Below, piece after piece: positions 1 through 9,954 of a stretch of DNA of 64,000 nt. The DNA comes from Rhodovulum visakhapatnamense (GTDB taxonomy: Bacteria > Pseudomonadota > Alphaproteobacteria > Rhodobacterales > Rhodobacteraceae): contig NZ_SOEB01000003.1 in NCBI RefSeq assembly GCF_004365965.1, positions 164,322 through 228,321 on the forward strand, read 5' to 3'. The translations under genes and the position numbers were made by a program. Position 1 is the stretch's first letter, and each line of letters opens with the position of its first letter. The notes beneath the pieces were generated by a model. The model saw only the letters and a program-made list of their open reading frames with translations, searched no databases and was not told the DNA's origin.

Positions 1-1006
1 GCTCAAGTTTTTCCTCGCAAGACTTCTCACCTTCGTCCCGACCTTCATCGGGGTCACGCTGATCTCCTTTGCCTTCATCCGCGTCCTGCCCGGCGATCCG
101 ATCATCGTCATGGCGGGCGAACGCGGCCTGTCGGAGGCCCGCTATCAGGAACTGCGCGAACAGTTCGGCTTCGACCAACCGCTGATCGTCCAGTTCTGGG
201 ACTACCTGACCGGTATCCTGCACGGCAATCTCGGCATGAGCTACGTCACCAAGAAGCCGGTCTGGGACGAGTTCTTCGCCCTCTTCCCGGCCACGGTCGA
301 GCTGTCGCTCTGCGCCATCGTCATCGCCATCTGCCTCGGCATCCCCGCGGGCGTGATCGCCGCGGTGAACCGGGGCAAGTTCTTCGACCGGGCGCTGATG
401 TCGACGGCGCTTGTGGGCTATTCGATGCCGATCTTCTGGTGGGCGCTGCTCTTGATCATCGTCTTCTCGGGCAACCTGGGCTGGACCCCGGTCTCGGGCC
501 GGATCGACCTTCTGTACTACTTCCCCGACACGACCGGCTTCATGCTGATCGATTCGCTTCTGTCGGGCCAGAAGGGCGCCTTTGCCTCGGCGGTCGATCA
601 CCTGATCCTGCCCTCGATCGTGCTGGCGACGATCCCGCTGGCGGTGATCGCGCGGCAGACCCGGTCGGCCATGCTGGAAGTGCTGGGCGAGGACTATATC
701 CGCACCGCCCGCGCCAAGGGTCTGGCCCCGATCCGGGTCAGCGGCCTGCATGCCCTGCGCAACGCCCTGATCCCGGTGGTGACGGTGATCGGGCTTTCCG
801 TCGGCGTGCTGCTGGCGGGCGCGATCCTGACCGAGACGATCTTTTCCTGGCCCGGCATCGGCAAGTGGATGGTCGACAGCATCTACCGGCGCGACTACCC
901 CGTCGTGCAGGGCGGCCTGCTGCTGATCGCCGGCATGGTGATGATCGTGAACCTGATCGTCGATCTGCTTTACGGCGTCATCAATCCCAAGATCCGGAAA
1001 CGCTGA
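1..1006 (+). CDS. dppB: Dipeptide/oligopeptide ABC transporter permease DppB (5' end just outside the window)
   Basis: Inner-membrane permease of a peptide/nickel-type ABC importer. The reading frame is open from the first bases. The first codons read L-K-F-F-L-A-R-L-L, the usual DppB start minus its Met, and base 1 (g) could be the last base of the ATG. Six or so hydrophobic segments are visible, and the ABC-permease EAA region lies near residues 205-250 (RTARAKGL followed by [16 protein letters not shown]). It ends two bases before the next gene (dppC), so translation is probably coupled. No solute-binding protein gene is in view; it would be expected upstream. The substrate cannot be read from sequence. 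Confidence 0.93.
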   Translation, partial: LKFFLARLLTFVPTFIGVTLISFAFIRVLPGDPIIVMAGERGLSEARYQELREQFGFDQPLIVQFWDYLTGILHGNLGMSYVTKKPVWDEFFALFPATVELSLCAIVIAICLGIPAGVIAAVNRGKFFDRALMSTALVGYSMPIFWWALLLIIVFSGNLGWTPVSGRIDLLYYFPDTTGFMLIDSLLSGQKGAFASAVDHLILPSIVLATIPLAVIARQTRSAMLEVLGEDYIRTARAKGLAPIRVSGLHALRNALIPVVTVIGLSVGVLLAGAILTETIFSWPGIGKWMVDSIYRRDYPVVQGGLLLIAGMVMIVNLIVDLLYGVINPKIRKR

Positions 1007-1007
1007 C

Positions 1008-1913
1008 ATGGTTGACGCGACCGCCGATGCGCCCCGCGCGCCCCATCACCGCCCCGGCCGCCTGAAGGAGTTCTGGCGCTATTTCCGCGAGAACCGCGGC
1101 GCCGTGATCGGGCTTTACGTCTTCGCCTTCTTCGTCGTGCTGGCGCTGGGCGCGGACATCTTCGCCCCGCACGACCCGACCCAGCAGTTCCGCGACCACA
1201 CGTTGCTGCCGCCGTTCTGGACCGCCGAGGGCAGCTGGAGCTTTCCGCTGGGCACCGACCCGCTGGGCCGCGACATCCTCTCGCGGCTCCTGCACGGGGC
1301 GCGCTATTCCTTCTTCGTGGGCCTCGTCGTCGTGGTCCTGGCCGCCTCGACCGGCATCCTGATCGGGCTGGTCGCGGGGTTCGCGCCGAAATGGCTCGAC
1401 ACCGTCATCATGCGGCTGATGGACATCATCCTGTCCTTCCCCTCGCTTCTGCTGGCGCTGGTGCTGGTGGCGATCCTGGGCCCCACGCTTCTGAACGCGA
1501 TGATCGCCATCGCCGTCGTGCTGCAGCCCCACTATGTGCGCCTGACCCGCGCCGCGGTGATGAGCGAGCGGACCCGCGACTATGTCACCTCGGCCAAGGT
1601 CGCGGGCGCGGGGCTGGGGCGGCTGATGTTCATCACCGTGCTGCCCAATTGCCTGGCGCCGATCATCGTGCAGATGGCGCTGAGCTTCTCGAACGCGATC
1701 CTCGACGTGGCGGCTCTGGGCTTTCTGGGCATGGGCGCGCAGCCGCCGACCCCGGAATGGGGCACGATGCTGGCCGAGGCCCGCGAATTCATCCTGCGCG
1801 CCTGGTGGGTCGTGACCTTCCCCGGCCTCGCGATCCTGATCACGGTGCTGTCGATCAACCTGATGGGCGACGGGCTGCGCGACGCGCTCGATCCCAAACT
1901 GAAGCGGAGCTGA
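1008..1913 (+). CDS. dppC: Dipeptide/oligopeptide ABC transporter permease DppC
   Basis: Second transmembrane subunit of the importer, 301 residues, the normal length for DppC/OppC. It has the N-terminal cytoplasmic segment typical of the OppC-N domain ([18 protein letters not shown]), then the motif [20 protein letters not shown], which is characteristic of DppC-type permeases. Five to six membrane segments follow and the C-terminus is [14 protein letters not shown], also typical of the family. It begins one base after the dppB stop and is followed four bases later by dppD, so B, C, D and F form one transcription unit. Confidence 0.94.
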   Translation: MVDATADAPRAPHHRPGRLKEFWRYFRENRGAVIGLYVFAFFVVLALGADIFAPHDPTQQFRDHTLLPPFWTAEGSWSFPLGTDPLGRDILSRLLHGARYSFFVGLVVVVLAASTGILIGLVAGFAPKWLDTVIMRLMDIILSFPSLLLALVLVAILGPTLLNAMIAIAVVLQPHYVRLTRAAVMSERTRDYVTSAKVAGAGLGRLMFITVLPNCLAPIIVQMALSFSNAILDVAALGFLGMGAQPPTPEWGTMLAEAREFILRAWWVVTFPGLAILITVLSINLMGDGLRDALDPKLKRS

Positions 1914-1917
1914 TCCC

Positions 1918-2898
1918 ATGGCGCTCCTGTCCATCCGCAACCTTTCGGTGGAGTTCTCGACCGCGGGCGGCCCGTTCCGGGCCGTCGACGGGGTCGACGT
2001 GACCGTCGACACGGGCGACATCCTCGCCATTGTCGGCGAAAGCGGGTCCGGCAAGTCGGTCTCGATGATGGCGCTGATGGGGCTTCTGCCCTGGACCGCG
2101 CGCATCACCGCCGACGAGATGAGCTTCGACGGCACCGACCTGCGCCGCCTGACCGCCCGCCAGCGCCGCCAGGTGATCGGCCGCGACATCTCGATGATCT
2201 TCCAGGAGCCGATGACCTCGCTGAACCCGTGCTTTACCGCCGGGTTCCAGATCAAGGAGACGCTGCGCCAGCACCTCAAGCTCGACCGCCGCGCGCGCCA
2301 TGCCCGCGCCATCGAGCTGATGGAGATGGTCGGCATCCCCGATCCCGAACGACGGCTGAACGCCTTCCCGCACCAGCTGTCGGGCGGCATGAGCCAGCGG
2401 GTGATGATCGCCATGGCGCTGGCCTGCCAGCCGCGCCTGCTGATCGCCGACGAACCCACCACCGCGCTGGACGTCACGATCCAGGCGCAGATCCTCGACC
2501 TGCTTCAGGGCCTGCAGCAACGCACCGGCATGGCGCTGATCCTCATCACCCATGACATGGGCGTCGTCGCCGAGACGGCCCAGCGGGTGCAGGTGCAATA
2601 TGCCGGCCAGAAGGTCGAGGAACAGCCCGTCCGCGCGCTGTTCGAGACCCCGCATCACCCCTATACCGCAGCGCTTCTGGCCGCCCTGCCCGAACGCGCG
2701 ACCGAACGGCGTCTGCCGACGATCCCGGGCGTCGTGCCGGGGCAGTTCGACCGGCCCGAAGGGTGCCTCTTCTCGCCGCGCTGCCGGTTCGCCGACGACA
2801 CCTGCCGCCACAGCCCCCCGCCGGTGCAGCCGCCTGCGCTGGGGATCGCCCGCTGTCACTATCCGCTCGACACCGCCGCCACGGAGGCCGCCCGATGA
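1918..2898 (+). CDS. dppD: Peptide ABC transporter ATP-binding protein DppD
   Basis: ATPase subunit, 326 residues. Walker A is GESGSGKS near residues 40-47, the Q-loop region reads [11 protein letters not shown], the signature is LSGGMSQR and Walker B is [12 protein letters not shown]. The C-terminal oligopeptide/dipeptide extension is present, with the family motif [15 protein letters not shown]; in the family the paired cysteines of this tail have been linked to an Fe-S site. The stop overlaps the start of dppF (ATGA), so the two ATPases are translationally coupled and probably form the heterodimeric motor of DppB/DppC. Confidence 0.94.
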   Translation: MALLSIRNLSVEFSTAGGPFRAVDGVDVTVDTGDILAIVGESGSGKSVSMMALMGLLPWTARITADEMSFDGTDLRRLTARQRRQVIGRDISMIFQEPMTSLNPCFTAGFQIKETLRQHLKLDRRARHARAIELMEMVGIPDPERRLNAFPHQLSGGMSQRVMIAMALACQPRLLIADEPTTALDVTIQAQILDLLQGLQQRTGMALILITHDMGVVAETAQRVQVQYAGQKVEEQPVRALFETPHHPYTAALLAALPERATERRLPTIPGVVPGQFDRPEGCLFSPRCRFADDTCRHSPPPVQPPALGIARCHYPLDTAATEAAR

Positions 2899-3854
2899 CC
2901 GTACCTGTCGTCGTCGCCGATCACCTCGCCCGCCATTACGAGGTCGGCGGCGGGCTCTTCTCGAAGCCCGCCACCGTCAAGGCGCTGTCCGAAGCCAGCT
3001 TTTCGATCGCGGCCGGAAAGACGCTGGCGGTCGTGGGCGAATCCGGCTGCGGCAAGTCCACGCTGGCGCGTCTGGTGACGCTGATCGAGGAACCCACGGG
3101 CGGCGCGCTGACGCTCGATGGCAAGGCCGCGACGCCCGAGAACTGGCGCGGGCTGCGCTCGACCGTGCAGATCGTGTTCCAGGACCCCTACGGTTCGCTC
3201 AACCTGCGCCACCGGATCGGCACGATCCTCGAGGAACCGCTGAAGATCAACCGCCCCGACATGTCCGCGAAGGACAGGTCCGAGAAGGCGCGCGAGATGA
3301 TGCGGCTGGTCGGGCTTCGCCCCGAGCATTACGACCGCTTCCCGCACATGTTCTCGGGCGGGCAGCGGCAGCGGATCGCGGTCGCCCGCGCGCTGATGCT
3401 GGAACCCAAGCTGCTGGTGCTGGACGAACCCGTCTCGGCGCTGGATCTGTCGATCCAGAGCCAGGTGCTGAACCTGCTGCTCGATCTGCAGGAACGGATG
3501 GATCTGGCCTATCTCTTCATCTCGCACGACCTGTCGGTGGTCCGGCACGTGGCCGACGAGGTGATGGTGATGTATCTCGGCCGCCCGGTCGAGTTCGGGA
3601 CCAAGGAGGACGTCTTCGCCACTCCGCGCCATCCCTATACCAAGGCGCTTCTGTCGGCGACGCCTTCGACCGAACCCGACCCCGCGCGGCAACGGATCAA
3701 GCTGCAGGGCGAGCTGCCCTCGCCGCTGGCGATCCCCGCGGGCTGTCCCTTCGCGCCGCGCTGCTGGAAGGCGCAGGACCGGTGCCGCCAGGACCGGCCC
3801 GAGCTGACCGGCGCCCCCCATGCCGCGGCCTGCTTCTTCCCCGAAGGCCTCTGA
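2895..3854 (+). CDS. dppF: Peptide ABC transporter ATP-binding protein DppF
   Basis: Second ATPase of the importer, 319 residues from the ATG at 2895, which overlaps the dppD stop by four bases. A longer frame starts at 2763 but would overlap dppD deeply. Walker A is GESGCGKST, the signature FSGGQRQR and Walker [13 protein letters not shown]. The C-terminal extension carries [15 protein letters not shown] as in DppF/OppF. The N-terminal Y-E-V-G-G-G-L-F loop is also typical of DppF. A GC-rich hairpin downstream suggests that the transporter portion may partly terminate there, although the next gene points the same way. Confidence 0.94.
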   Translation: MTVPVVVADHLARHYEVGGGLFSKPATVKALSEASFSIAAGKTLAVVGESGCGKSTLARLVTLIEEPTGGALTLDGKAATPENWRGLRSTVQIVFQDPYGSLNLRHRIGTILEEPLKINRPDMSAKDRSEKAREMMRLVGLRPEHYDRFPHMFSGGQRQRIAVARALMLEPKLLVLDEPVSALDLSIQSQVLNLLLDLQERMDLAYLFISHDLSVVRHVADEVMVMYLGRPVEFGTKEDVFATPRHPYTKALLSATPSTEPDPARQRIKLQGELPSPLAIPAGCPFAPRCWKAQDRCRQDRPELTGAPHAAACFFPEGL

Positions 3855-3879
3855 CCCGACAAAACGGCGATGCAGAGTC

Positions 3880-3903
3880 CGGGCGGGCGACCGCACCCGC
3901 CCG
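3880..3903 (+). terminator. GC-rich hairpin downstream of dppF
   Basis: Perfect 8-bp arms at 3880-3887 and 3896-3903 with an 8-base loop, 25 bases after the dppF stop. There is no clear T-run afterwards (it continues ctcaattgc), so it could be a weak terminator or an mRNA-stabilising element between the transporter and the downstream genes rather than an efficient intrinsic terminator. Confidence 0.4.
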
Positions 3904-4066
3904 CTCAATTGCACCTCGCGCGACATTTTCACCTGGCGGCCGCCGGGCGGCCCCGGCGCGCCCGGCATCGCTTGGAACGTCCGGACGGCTATGTTAACCA
4001 TTTGACAATCCGAACGGATGAAGCCCGGAGGTGGGACGGCCTCCCGGCAAGAAAAGGGAGAACGAG

Positions 4067-5263
4067 GTGGCGAAAAAGGTATTCGTCGTCGGCACTTTCG
4101 ACACCAAGGGCCGCGAGCTTGCGCATGTCGCCGGGCTGGTGGCAGATCAGGGGCTGGAGGTCGTCCAGGTCGACCTCTCGACCTCGCCCGGGCATCGCAG
4201 CGGCGCCGATGTGACCCCGGCCGAGGTGGCCGCCTGCCATCCCGAGGGGACGGGTGCGGTCATGACCGGAGATCGCGGCACGGCCGTTGCCGGAATGGCG
4301 GCGGCCTTCGAGGCCTTCGTCGCGACCCGCGCCGATATCGGCGCGATGATCTCGCTGGGCGGGTCGGGCGGCACGGCGCTGGCGGCGCCCGGGATGCGCG
4401 CCCTGCCCGTGGGTGTGCCCAAGCTGATCGTCTCGACGCTGGCCTCGGGCAATGTGGCGCCCTATGTCGGCCCCTCCGACATCACCATGATGCCTTCGGT
4501 GACCGACGTCGCCGGGCTGAACCGGATCTCGCGGGTGATCCTCGGCAATGCCGCCCGGGCCATCGCGGGCATGGCAAAGGCCGCGCCCGAGGCGGCGGGC
4601 GACGACCGCCCCGCCGTCGGGCTGACCATGTTCGGCGTCACCACGCCCTGCGTCACGCATCTGACCGACCGGCTCGGGGCCGAGGTCGACCCGATCGTCT
4701 TTCACGCCACCGGCACTGGCGGACAGGCGATGGAAAAGCTTGTCGATTCTGGCATGATCTCGTCGGTCATCGACACCACGACGACCGAGATCTGCGATCT
4801 GCTGTTCGGCGGCATCCTCGCCGCGACCGAGGACCGGCTGGGCGCCATCGCCCGCACCGGCATTCCCTATGTCGGGTCCTGCGGCGCGCTCGACATGGTC
4901 AATTTCGGACCCCGATCTTCGGTCCCCGACCGCTATGCCCACCGGCAGTTCTATCAGCACAACCCGCAGATCACCCTGATGCGGACCACGCCCGACGAAT
5001 GCCGCCAGATGGGCGAATGGATCGGCGCCCGGCTGAATGCCTGCAAGGGTCCGGTGCGCTTCCTGCTGCCCGAGGGCGGGGTGTCGATGCTGGACGCGCC
5101 GGGCATGCCCTTCGAGCTGATCGACGCCCGCAGCGCGCTGTTCGACGCCCTTGAGGCCACGGTCGAGCAGACGCCCGACCGCCGCCTGATCCGGTTGCCC
5201 CACAACATCAATGACGAGGCGTTCTCGGACGCGCTTTACACCCACTGGAAGGAGATCGCCTGA
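4067..5263 (+). CDS. Tm-1-like ATP-binding protein (UPF0261 family)
   Basis: Protein of 398 residues related to the N-terminal domain of plant Tm-1, the tomato mosaic virus resistance protein, and to bacterial UPF0261 proteins; its biochemical role in bacteria is unknown. Visible features are the start [16 protein letters not shown], the Gly-rich [17 protein letters not shown] and the conserved [13 protein letters not shown], all typical of the family. I place the start at GTG 4067, behind the strong Shine-Dalgarno GGGAG at 4056-4060. An ATG at 4031 is in frame but would add twelve unrelated residues. The stop overlaps the next ATG by one base, so the two products are made together. Confidence 0.85.
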   Translation: MAKKVFVVGTFDTKGRELAHVAGLVADQGLEVVQVDLSTSPGHRSGADVTPAEVAACHPEGTGAVMTGDRGTAVAGMAAAFEAFVATRADIGAMISLGGSGGTALAAPGMRALPVGVPKLIVSTLASGNVAPYVGPSDITMMPSVTDVAGLNRISRVILGNAARAIAGMAKAAPEAAGDDRPAVGLTMFGVTTPCVTHLTDRLGAEVDPIVFHATGTGGQAMEKLVDSGMISSVIDTTTTEICDLLFGGILAATEDRLGAIARTGIPYVGSCGALDMVNFGPRSSVPDRYAHRQFYQHNPQITLMRTTPDECRQMGEWIGARLNACKGPVRFLLPEGGVSMLDAPGMPFELIDARSALFDALEATVEQTPDRRLIRLPHNINDEAFSDALYTHWKEIA

Positions 5264-6096
5264 TGGCCCGGTTCGAACGCAAGGATCTGCTGGAGAAATT
5301 CCGCGGCATGATCGCCGAGGGCCGCCCGATCATCGGCGGCGGCGCGGGCACCGGCCTTTCGGCCAAATGCGAGGAAGCCGGCGGCATCGACCTGATCGTG
5401 ATCTACAATTCGGGCCGCTACCGGATGGCGGGCCGGGGCTCGCTGGCCGGGCTTCTGGCCTATGGCAATGCCAACGAGATCGTGGTCGAGATGGCCCGCG
5501 AGGTGCTGCCGGTGACGAAGACCACCCCGGTTCTGGCGGGCGTGAACGGCACCGACCCGTTCTGCAACTTCGATCCGTTCCTGGACCAGCTGAAGGCCAT
5601 CGGCTTCTCGGGCATCCAGAACTTCCCGACGGTCGGGCTGATCGACGGCACCTTTCGCCAGAACCTTGAGGAAACCGGCATGGGCTACGGGCTCGAGGTC
5701 GATCTGGTGGCGCTGGCGCGCGCCAAGGACATGCTGACGACGCCCTATGTCTTCGACACCGATCAGGCCCGGGCAATGGCCGAGGCGGGCGCCGATATCG
5801 TGGTGGCGCATATGGGGCTGACCACGGGCGGCGCCATCGGGGCCGATACCGCGATCTCGCTGGAAGACAGCGCGGTCAAGGTCCAGTCCATCGCCGAGGC
5901 CGCGCTGAGCGTGCGCAAGGACATCATCGTGCTGTGCCATGGCGGGCCGATCTCGATGCCCGAGGACGCGACCTATGTGCTGTCGAACGCGCCCGACTGT
6001 CACGGCTTCTACGGCGCCTCCAGCATGGAGCGGCTGCCGACCGAAACCGCGCTGATCGACCAGACGCGGCGGTTCAAGACCATCACCCGAGGCTGA
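5263..6096 (+). CDS. Phosphoenolpyruvate hydrolase-like TIM-barrel protein
   Basis: Protein of 277 residues that matches the PEP-hydrolase-like/TIM-barrel family, the family of the C-terminal half of plant Tm-1. Motifs are [20 protein letters not shown] at the N-terminus, [18 protein letters not shown], and [18 protein letters not shown]. The catalytic activity is not established for most members and no substrate can be assigned. It starts on the last base of the upstream UPF0261 stop codon (TGATG), an arrangement that strongly suggests a stoichiometric pair. Position behind a peptide-type importer suggests that both act on an imported compound or its product. Confidence 0.84.
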   Translation: MARFERKDLLEKFRGMIAEGRPIIGGGAGTGLSAKCEEAGGIDLIVIYNSGRYRMAGRGSLAGLLAYGNANEIVVEMAREVLPVTKTTPVLAGVNGTDPFCNFDPFLDQLKAIGFSGIQNFPTVGLIDGTFRQNLEETGMGYGLEVDLVALARAKDMLTTPYVFDTDQARAMAEAGADIVVAHMGLTTGGAIGADTAISLEDSAVKVQSIAEAALSVRKDIIVLCHGGPISMPEDATYVLSNAPDCHGFYGASSMERLPTETALIDQTRRFKTITRG

Positions 6097-6110
6097 CAAG
6101 GGAGGACATC

Positions 6111-6548
6111 ATGGCCAGGGCCTATGCCAGCGCGGTGATCCCCGCGCCCATCGAGAAGGTCTGGGAAATCCTGCGCGACTTCAACGGGCTGCCCAGCTGG
6201 CACCCGGCGATCGAGCGCAGCGAGATCGAGGACGGCCGCAGCGCCGATGCGGTCGGAGCGGTGCGGTCCTTCCATCTGGCGGGCGGCGGCGGGCATGTGC
6301 GTGAAAAGCTGCTGTCGCTCGACGACAGCGCGTTCACGCTGAGCTACAGCTTCGTCAAGCCGGCCTTCCCGGTCGAGAACTACATCGCCCGGATCGCGCT
6401 GTTCCCGGTCTCCGAGACCGGCGAGACCTTCGCGCTCTGGGAAGCGGTCTTCGACGAGGCGCCGGAAGACCGGGGCAAATACGGCCCGGTGATTTCCGAA
6501 GGCGTCTTTGCCGCAGGCTGGGCCGCGCTGAAACGCCACCTCGCCTGA
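6111..6548 (+). CDS. SRPBCC-family (START-like) small-molecule-binding protein
   Basis: Protein of 145 residues with the SRPBCC/polyketide-cyclase-like fold pattern: an N-terminal strand, then APIEKVWEILRDFNGLPSWHPAI (the conserved W-x-x-x-x-D-F and W-H-P), a central Gly-rich turn and a C-terminal helix (FAAGWAALKRHL). Members bind hydrophobic small molecules or catalyse cyclisation or dehydration. The start at 6111 follows GGGAGG at 6099-6104. It is 14 bases after the TIM-barrel gene and completes the operon. The ligand is unknown, but the fold would suit an aromatic or lipid-like compound. Confidence 0.85.
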   Translation: MARAYASAVIPAPIEKVWEILRDFNGLPSWHPAIERSEIEDGRSADAVGAVRSFHLAGGGGHVREKLLSLDDSAFTLSYSFVKPAFPVENYIARIALFPVSETGETFALWEAVFDEAPEDRGKYGPVISEGVFAAGWAALKRHLA

Positions 6549-6960
6549 TCGTCGCTGCGGTCGGCGGCCCGCGCCGCCGACCCGCCCCCTTGCCGGGCCG
6601 CCCGCGCCCCGGTCGGACCTGATCCCCCGCTCCCGCCGGACCGCCCCCGGACCCGATCCCGACCGCTCCGGCGGGACCGGGCGCAAAGGTGCGGCCGATG
6701 CCCCTCCCCGCCTGCGGTGCCGCGTCCCTTGACCGGTCACGGCCCGGACGCTGACAGCGGCCCGGACGCCCGACGCAAAGCGGCCGGACCTTCCCCTTGG
6801 GGAAGGTCATGGCCCGTGGCGTCATCACCCCGGGATGCCGCCTCTGCCCACACAGGCCGCGACAGCGCGGACCTGCCGGTTTGTCACAAGACCGATACAT
6901 GCCGTCGTTAACCGGACCGCGAGGGACCACCCCCTTCTTCCTTCCACAGCAGAGGTACCC
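6549..6960. other. Intergenic region upstream of the alkaline phosphatase
   Basis: About 410 bases with no gene I can support. It holds the hairpin at 6560-6581, a long GC-rich stretch, and close to the phosphatase a slightly AT-richer zone (6881-6915) that should contain its promoter. A weak Pho-box-like direct repeat, TTGTCAC at 6881 and CCGATAC at 6892, lies there. The second half matches poorly, so phosphate control by PhoB is only a possibility. Confidence 0.4.
6560..6581 (+). terminator. Hairpin after the Tm-1-like operon
   Basis: Perfect 9-bp stem (6560-6568 with 6573-6581) and a 4-base loop, 11 bases after the SRPBCC stop. No T-tract follows, so this may be a rho-assisted end or a 3' stabiliser. 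Confidence 0.45.
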
Positions 6961-8715
6961 ATGCGAACTCTTCTTACAGCGCTCGCCGCCAGCACGATTC
7001 TCGCCGGTGCGGCGCAGGCCACGGCGGTCTATCCGCTCGACCGGGCGACGATCCTCGTGTCCTCGCCGTTCGACTTCAAGGTCGAGCTGGACGCGGTGCA
7101 TCCCGAGGCCGACATTTCCGTGACCGTGAACGGCAAGCCCTATGCCGAAACCTTCGGCACCGCCGCCGAGTATGTCGCCGAAGAAAAGGGCGCCGATGAC
7201 GCCGTGCTGGGATCGGCGCTGATCCTGCGCGATCTGGCCCTGGCCGAGCCGGGCAGCTACACCGTCGAGGTCAAGGCCGGCGACGAGACCAAGACCGTGA
7301 CCTGGGAGGTCTACACCACCCCCGAGACGCCCAAGGCTAAGAACATCATCTTCTTCCTCGGCGACGGGCTGTCGGTCGCGCACCGGACCGCGGCGCGGAT
7401 CATGTCGCAGGGCATGACCGAGGGCAAGGCGGACGGCCGTCTGGCGATGGACGATCTCGACCACATGGCCTTCATCGGCACCTCGTCGACCCATTCGATC
7501 GCGACCGACTCGGCCAACACGATGTCGGCCTACATGACCGGCCACAAGTCGCGGGTGAACGCGCTGGGCGTCTATGCCGACCGCACCGCGCCGACCCAGG
7601 ACGACCCCAGGGTCGAGACCATCGCCGAGGCCCTGCGCCGCACCACCGGAAAATCCATCGGCGTCGTCACCACCTCGGAACTGGAAGACGCGACGCCTGC
7701 GGCCGTCGTCTCGCATACCCGCAAGCGCAGCGACAAGGCCGATATCGTGGGCATGTTCTACGACATCCAGCCCGAAGTGATGCTGGGCGGCGGCTCGGCC
7801 TATTTCCTCAAGTCCGACATCCCCGGATCGAAGCGGAAAGACGACAAGGACTATGTCGCGATGTTCCGCGAGGCGGGCTACACGCTGGCCACCAGCGCGG
7901 CCGAGCTTGACGCGGCGCGCGGCTCGAACAGCGGCAAGCTGCTGGGTCTTTTCCATACCGGCAACATGGACACCAAGCTTGACCGCAGCTTCCTGCATCA
8001 GGGCTCGGTCGGCAAGTTCCCCGACCAGCCGGGCCTGGTCGAGATGACCCGGACCGCGCTGGACGAGCTGTCGAAGAACGAGGACGGCTTCTTCCTGATG
8101 GTCGAGGGCGCCTCGATCGACAAGATGTCCCACCCGATGGACTGGGACCGCGCCGTCATCGACACCATCGAGTTCGACCAGGCCGTGGCCGCCGCGCGCG
8201 CCTTCGCCGAGACCCATCCCGACACGCTGATCGTCGTCACCGGCGACCACACCCATGGCGTTTCGGTGATCGGCACCATCGACGACGACAAGCCCGGCGA
8301 CGAGATGCGCGAGAAGGTCGGCACCTATGACGACGCCGGCTTCCCGACCTACACCGATGCCGACGGCGACGGCTATCCCGACAAGATCGACGTGTCGCGG
8401 CGGCTGGCGATCTTCTCGAGCAACTTCCCCGACTATTACGAAACCTGGGCGCCGAAGATGGACGGCCCGTTCGAGCCGTCGGTGAAGAACGAGAAGGGCG
8501 AATACGTCGCCAACGAGGCCTACAAGGACCTCCCCGGCGCCGTGCTGCGGATCGGCAACCTGCCGAAATCGGCCGATACCGCGGTCCATGCGGTCGACGA
8601 CGTGGTGCTGCAGGCGACCGGGCCGGGCGCCGAGGCGTTCAAGGGCTACATGGAACAGTCGGACGTCTACAAGGTTCTGGCCGACGCCTTCGCGCTGGGC
8701 ACCGTCCAGAAATGA
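6961..8715 (+). CDS. Secreted alkaline phosphatase (PhoA superfamily)
   Basis: Periplasmic phosphomonoesterase of 584 residues. The ATG at 6961 begins a clear signal peptide (MRTLLTALAASTILAGAAQA); the frame is open 42 codons further upstream but those codons lack character. After a ~90-residue N-terminal beta domain the catalytic domain starts with NIIFFLGDGLSVAHRTAA (first metal-binding Asp). The nucleophile is in TDSANTMSAYMTGHKS. Further metal ligands are in VEGASIDKMSHP and VVTGDHTHG. A calcium-site-like DADGDGYPD occurs around residue 460. Zinc is the usual cofactor. A strong hairpin terminator follows, separating it from the ABC genes downstream. Confidence 0.9.
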   Translation: MRTLLTALAASTILAGAAQATAVYPLDRATILVSSPFDFKVELDAVHPEADISVTVNGKPYAETFGTAAEYVAEEKGADDAVLGSALILRDLALAEPGSYTVEVKAGDETKTVTWEVYTTPETPKAKNIIFFLGDGLSVAHRTAARIMSQGMTEGKADGRLAMDDLDHMAFIGTSSTHSIATDSANTMSAYMTGHKSRVNALGVYADRTAPTQDDPRVETIAEALRRTTGKSIGVVTTSELEDATPAAVVSHTRKRSDKADIVGMFYDIQPEVMLGGGSAYFLKSDIPGSKRKDDKDYVAMFREAGYTLATSAAELDAARGSNSGKLLGLFHTGNMDTKLDRSFLHQGSVGKFPDQPGLVEMTRTALDELSKNEDGFFLMVEGASIDKMSHPMDWDRAVIDTIEFDQAVAAARAFAETHPDTLIVVTGDHTHGVSVIGTIDDDKPGDEMREKVGTYDDAGFPTYTDADGDGYPDKIDVSRRLAIFSSNFPDYYETWAPKMDGPFEPSVKNEKGEYVANEAYKDLPGAVLRIGNLPKSADTAVHAVDDVVLQATGPGAEAFKGYMEQSDVYKVLADAFALGTVQK

Positions 8716-8723
8716 CCTGACGC

Positions 8724-8761
8724 GGGGCCTGTCCGGGCGGAACACCGTCCGGGCAGGCCCC
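8724..8761 (+). terminator. Strong intrinsic terminator after the alkaline phosphatase
   Basis: A hairpin of 17 pairs including two wobble pairs, arms 8724-8740 and 8745-8761, loop AACA, followed by attcctttcc. It begins nine bases after the phosphatase stop. It should insulate the downstream small exported protein and ABC transporter, which would then need their own start in 8762-8790 or depend on read-through. Confidence 0.7.
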
Positions 8762-8790
8762 ATTCCTTTCCCCTGCCCCGGAAGACCGCC

Positions 8791-9258
8791 ATGACCGACC
8801 CCGCCGCCCCCGACCGGACCCGCAGGCTGTGCCTTGCCGCCCTGCCCGGTCTCATGTTTCTGACCGCCCCCCGCCCGGCCGCCGCCGAAACCCCGCTGAT
8901 CGGCTTCGACGAGCTTTACAGCGCCTTCAGCCCGCTGGGCCTGACCTTTTCCGACAAGGTGATCGCGCTGACCGGCGAGAGGGTGCGCATCCGGGGCTTC
9001 ATGGCGCCGCCGCTGAAAGCGGAATCGAATTTCTTCGTGCTGACCGCGATCCCCATGGCGCTGTGTCCGTTCTGTTCGACCGATACCGACTGGCCCGACA
9101 ACATCGTCGTGGTCTATCTCGACCGCAGCCAGACCTTCGTGCAGCCCAACCAGACCATCGAGGTCATCGGGCGGCTTGACCGGGGGTCCTCGGTCGATCC
9201 CGAGACCGGTTTCGTCAGCCAGCTGCGCCTGCGCGACGCGCGCTATTCCAAGGTCTGA
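8791..9258 (+). CDS. Small exported protein linked to an FtsX-type ABC transporter (DUF3299-like)
   Basis: Protein of 155 residues with a twin-Arg-containing N-terminus and hydrophobic segment ending in Ala-rich residues before ETPLIGFDEL, so it is probably exported. The mature part is beta-rich, like an OB fold (KVIALTGERVRIRGFMAPPL; QTIEVIGRLDRG), with a conserved CPFCSTDTDWPDN motif holding two cysteines spaced as C-x-x-C. DUF3299-type proteins commonly sit beside such ABC systems, often with metal links; their function is unknown. It lies six bases upstream of the ATPase gene, so the three genes form one operon. Confidence 0.7.
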   Translation: MTDPAAPDRTRRLCLAALPGLMFLTAPRPAAAETPLIGFDELYSAFSPLGLTFSDKVIALTGERVRIRGFMAPPLKAESNFFVLTAIPMALCPFCSTDTDWPDNIVVVYLDRSQTFVQPNQTIEVIGRLDRGSSVDPETGFVSQLRLRDARYSKV

Positions 9259-9264
9259 ACCGCC

Positions 9265-9954
9265 ATGCTGGGTCTTCATCTGTCGTCTGTCGAAGTCGCC
9301 TATCCCGGCCTCGCCGCCCCGGTGCTGCGCATCCCCGATCTGGACATTCCCGCCGGTGCCCGCGTCGCGGTGACCGGGCCCTCGGGCTCGGGAAAATCGA
9401 CGCTTGTGAACATCGTCACCGGCCTCGCCCCGCCCGGCAGCGGCTGCGTGCTGTGGGACGGCACCGATATCGCGCGCCTGCCCGAAGGCGCCCGCGACCG
9501 CTGGCGCGGCGCCAATATCGGTCTGGTGATGCAGGATTTCCACCTTTTCCCGGGGCTCTCGGCGCTTGAGAACGTGCTGTTGCCCGCGCGGCTGTCGCGG
9601 GTCGCCGACACGGCGATGAAGGACCGCGCCCGGACGCTGCTGGCCGAGGTCGGTCTGGACCGACCCGGCCAGCCGGTCGAGACCATGTCGCGCGGCGAGA
9701 TGCAGCGCGTGGCGGTGGCGCGGGCGCTTCTGCGCGCGCCGGGGGTGATCGTCGCCGACGAACCCACCGCCAGCCTCGACCCGGAGAACGGCGCGGCCAT
9801 CGGCGCGCTGCTGATCGACCTCGCCCATCGCTCGGGCGCCACGCTGATCGTGGTCTCGCATGACAGCCGCCTGACCGCGCGGCTCGACCGGGTGCTGAGC
9901 CTCTCCGGCGGCGAGATCCTGTCCGACAGCGGCTGCGAAGGAGCCCGGCAATGA
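9265..9954 (+). CDS. ABC transporter ATP-binding protein (LolD/MacB type)
   Basis: ATPase of 229 residues with Walker A GPSGSGKST, the Q-loop region MQDFHLFPGLSALENVLLP, a degenerate signature MSRGEMQRVAVARALL and Walker B VIVADEPTASLDPENG, followed by the switch His in VVSHDSRLTAR. This length and the N-LFPGL pattern belong to the LolD/MacB/FtsE group, whose members drive periplasmic mechanotransmission rather than classical import. The stop overlaps the permease start (ATGA at 9951). Confidence 0.9.
   Translation: MLGLHLSSVEVAYPGLAAPVLRIPDLDIPAGARVAVTGPSGSGKSTLVNIVTGLAPPGSGCVLWDGTDIARLPEGARDRWRGANIGLVMQDFHLFPGLSALENVLLPARLSRVADTAMKDRARTLLAEVGLDRPGQPVETMSRGEMQRVAVARALLRAPGVIVADEPTASLDPENGAAIGALLIDLAHRSGATLIVVSHDSRLTARLDRVLSLSGGEILSDSGCEGARQ

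Noticed and set aside
3992-4007. A second perfect TGT-N10-ACA (NifA-like site) upstream of the UPF0261 gene
   Set aside because: Six fixed bases occur by chance every few kilobases. There is no -24/-12 element nearby and the downstream genes have no link to nitrogen fixation.
6881-6898. Pho box upstream of the alkaline phosphatase
   Set aside because: The first half (TTGTCAC) is acceptable but the second (CCGATAC) matches the consensus in only about four of seven positions, so PhoB control is not claimed.
6355-9951. A minus-strand open frame of 1198 codons opposite the alkaline phosphatase and ABC ATPase genes
   Set aside because: Its translation is low-complexity His/Arg/Gly/Asp-rich, and the plus strand holds two certain genes with catalytic motifs there.
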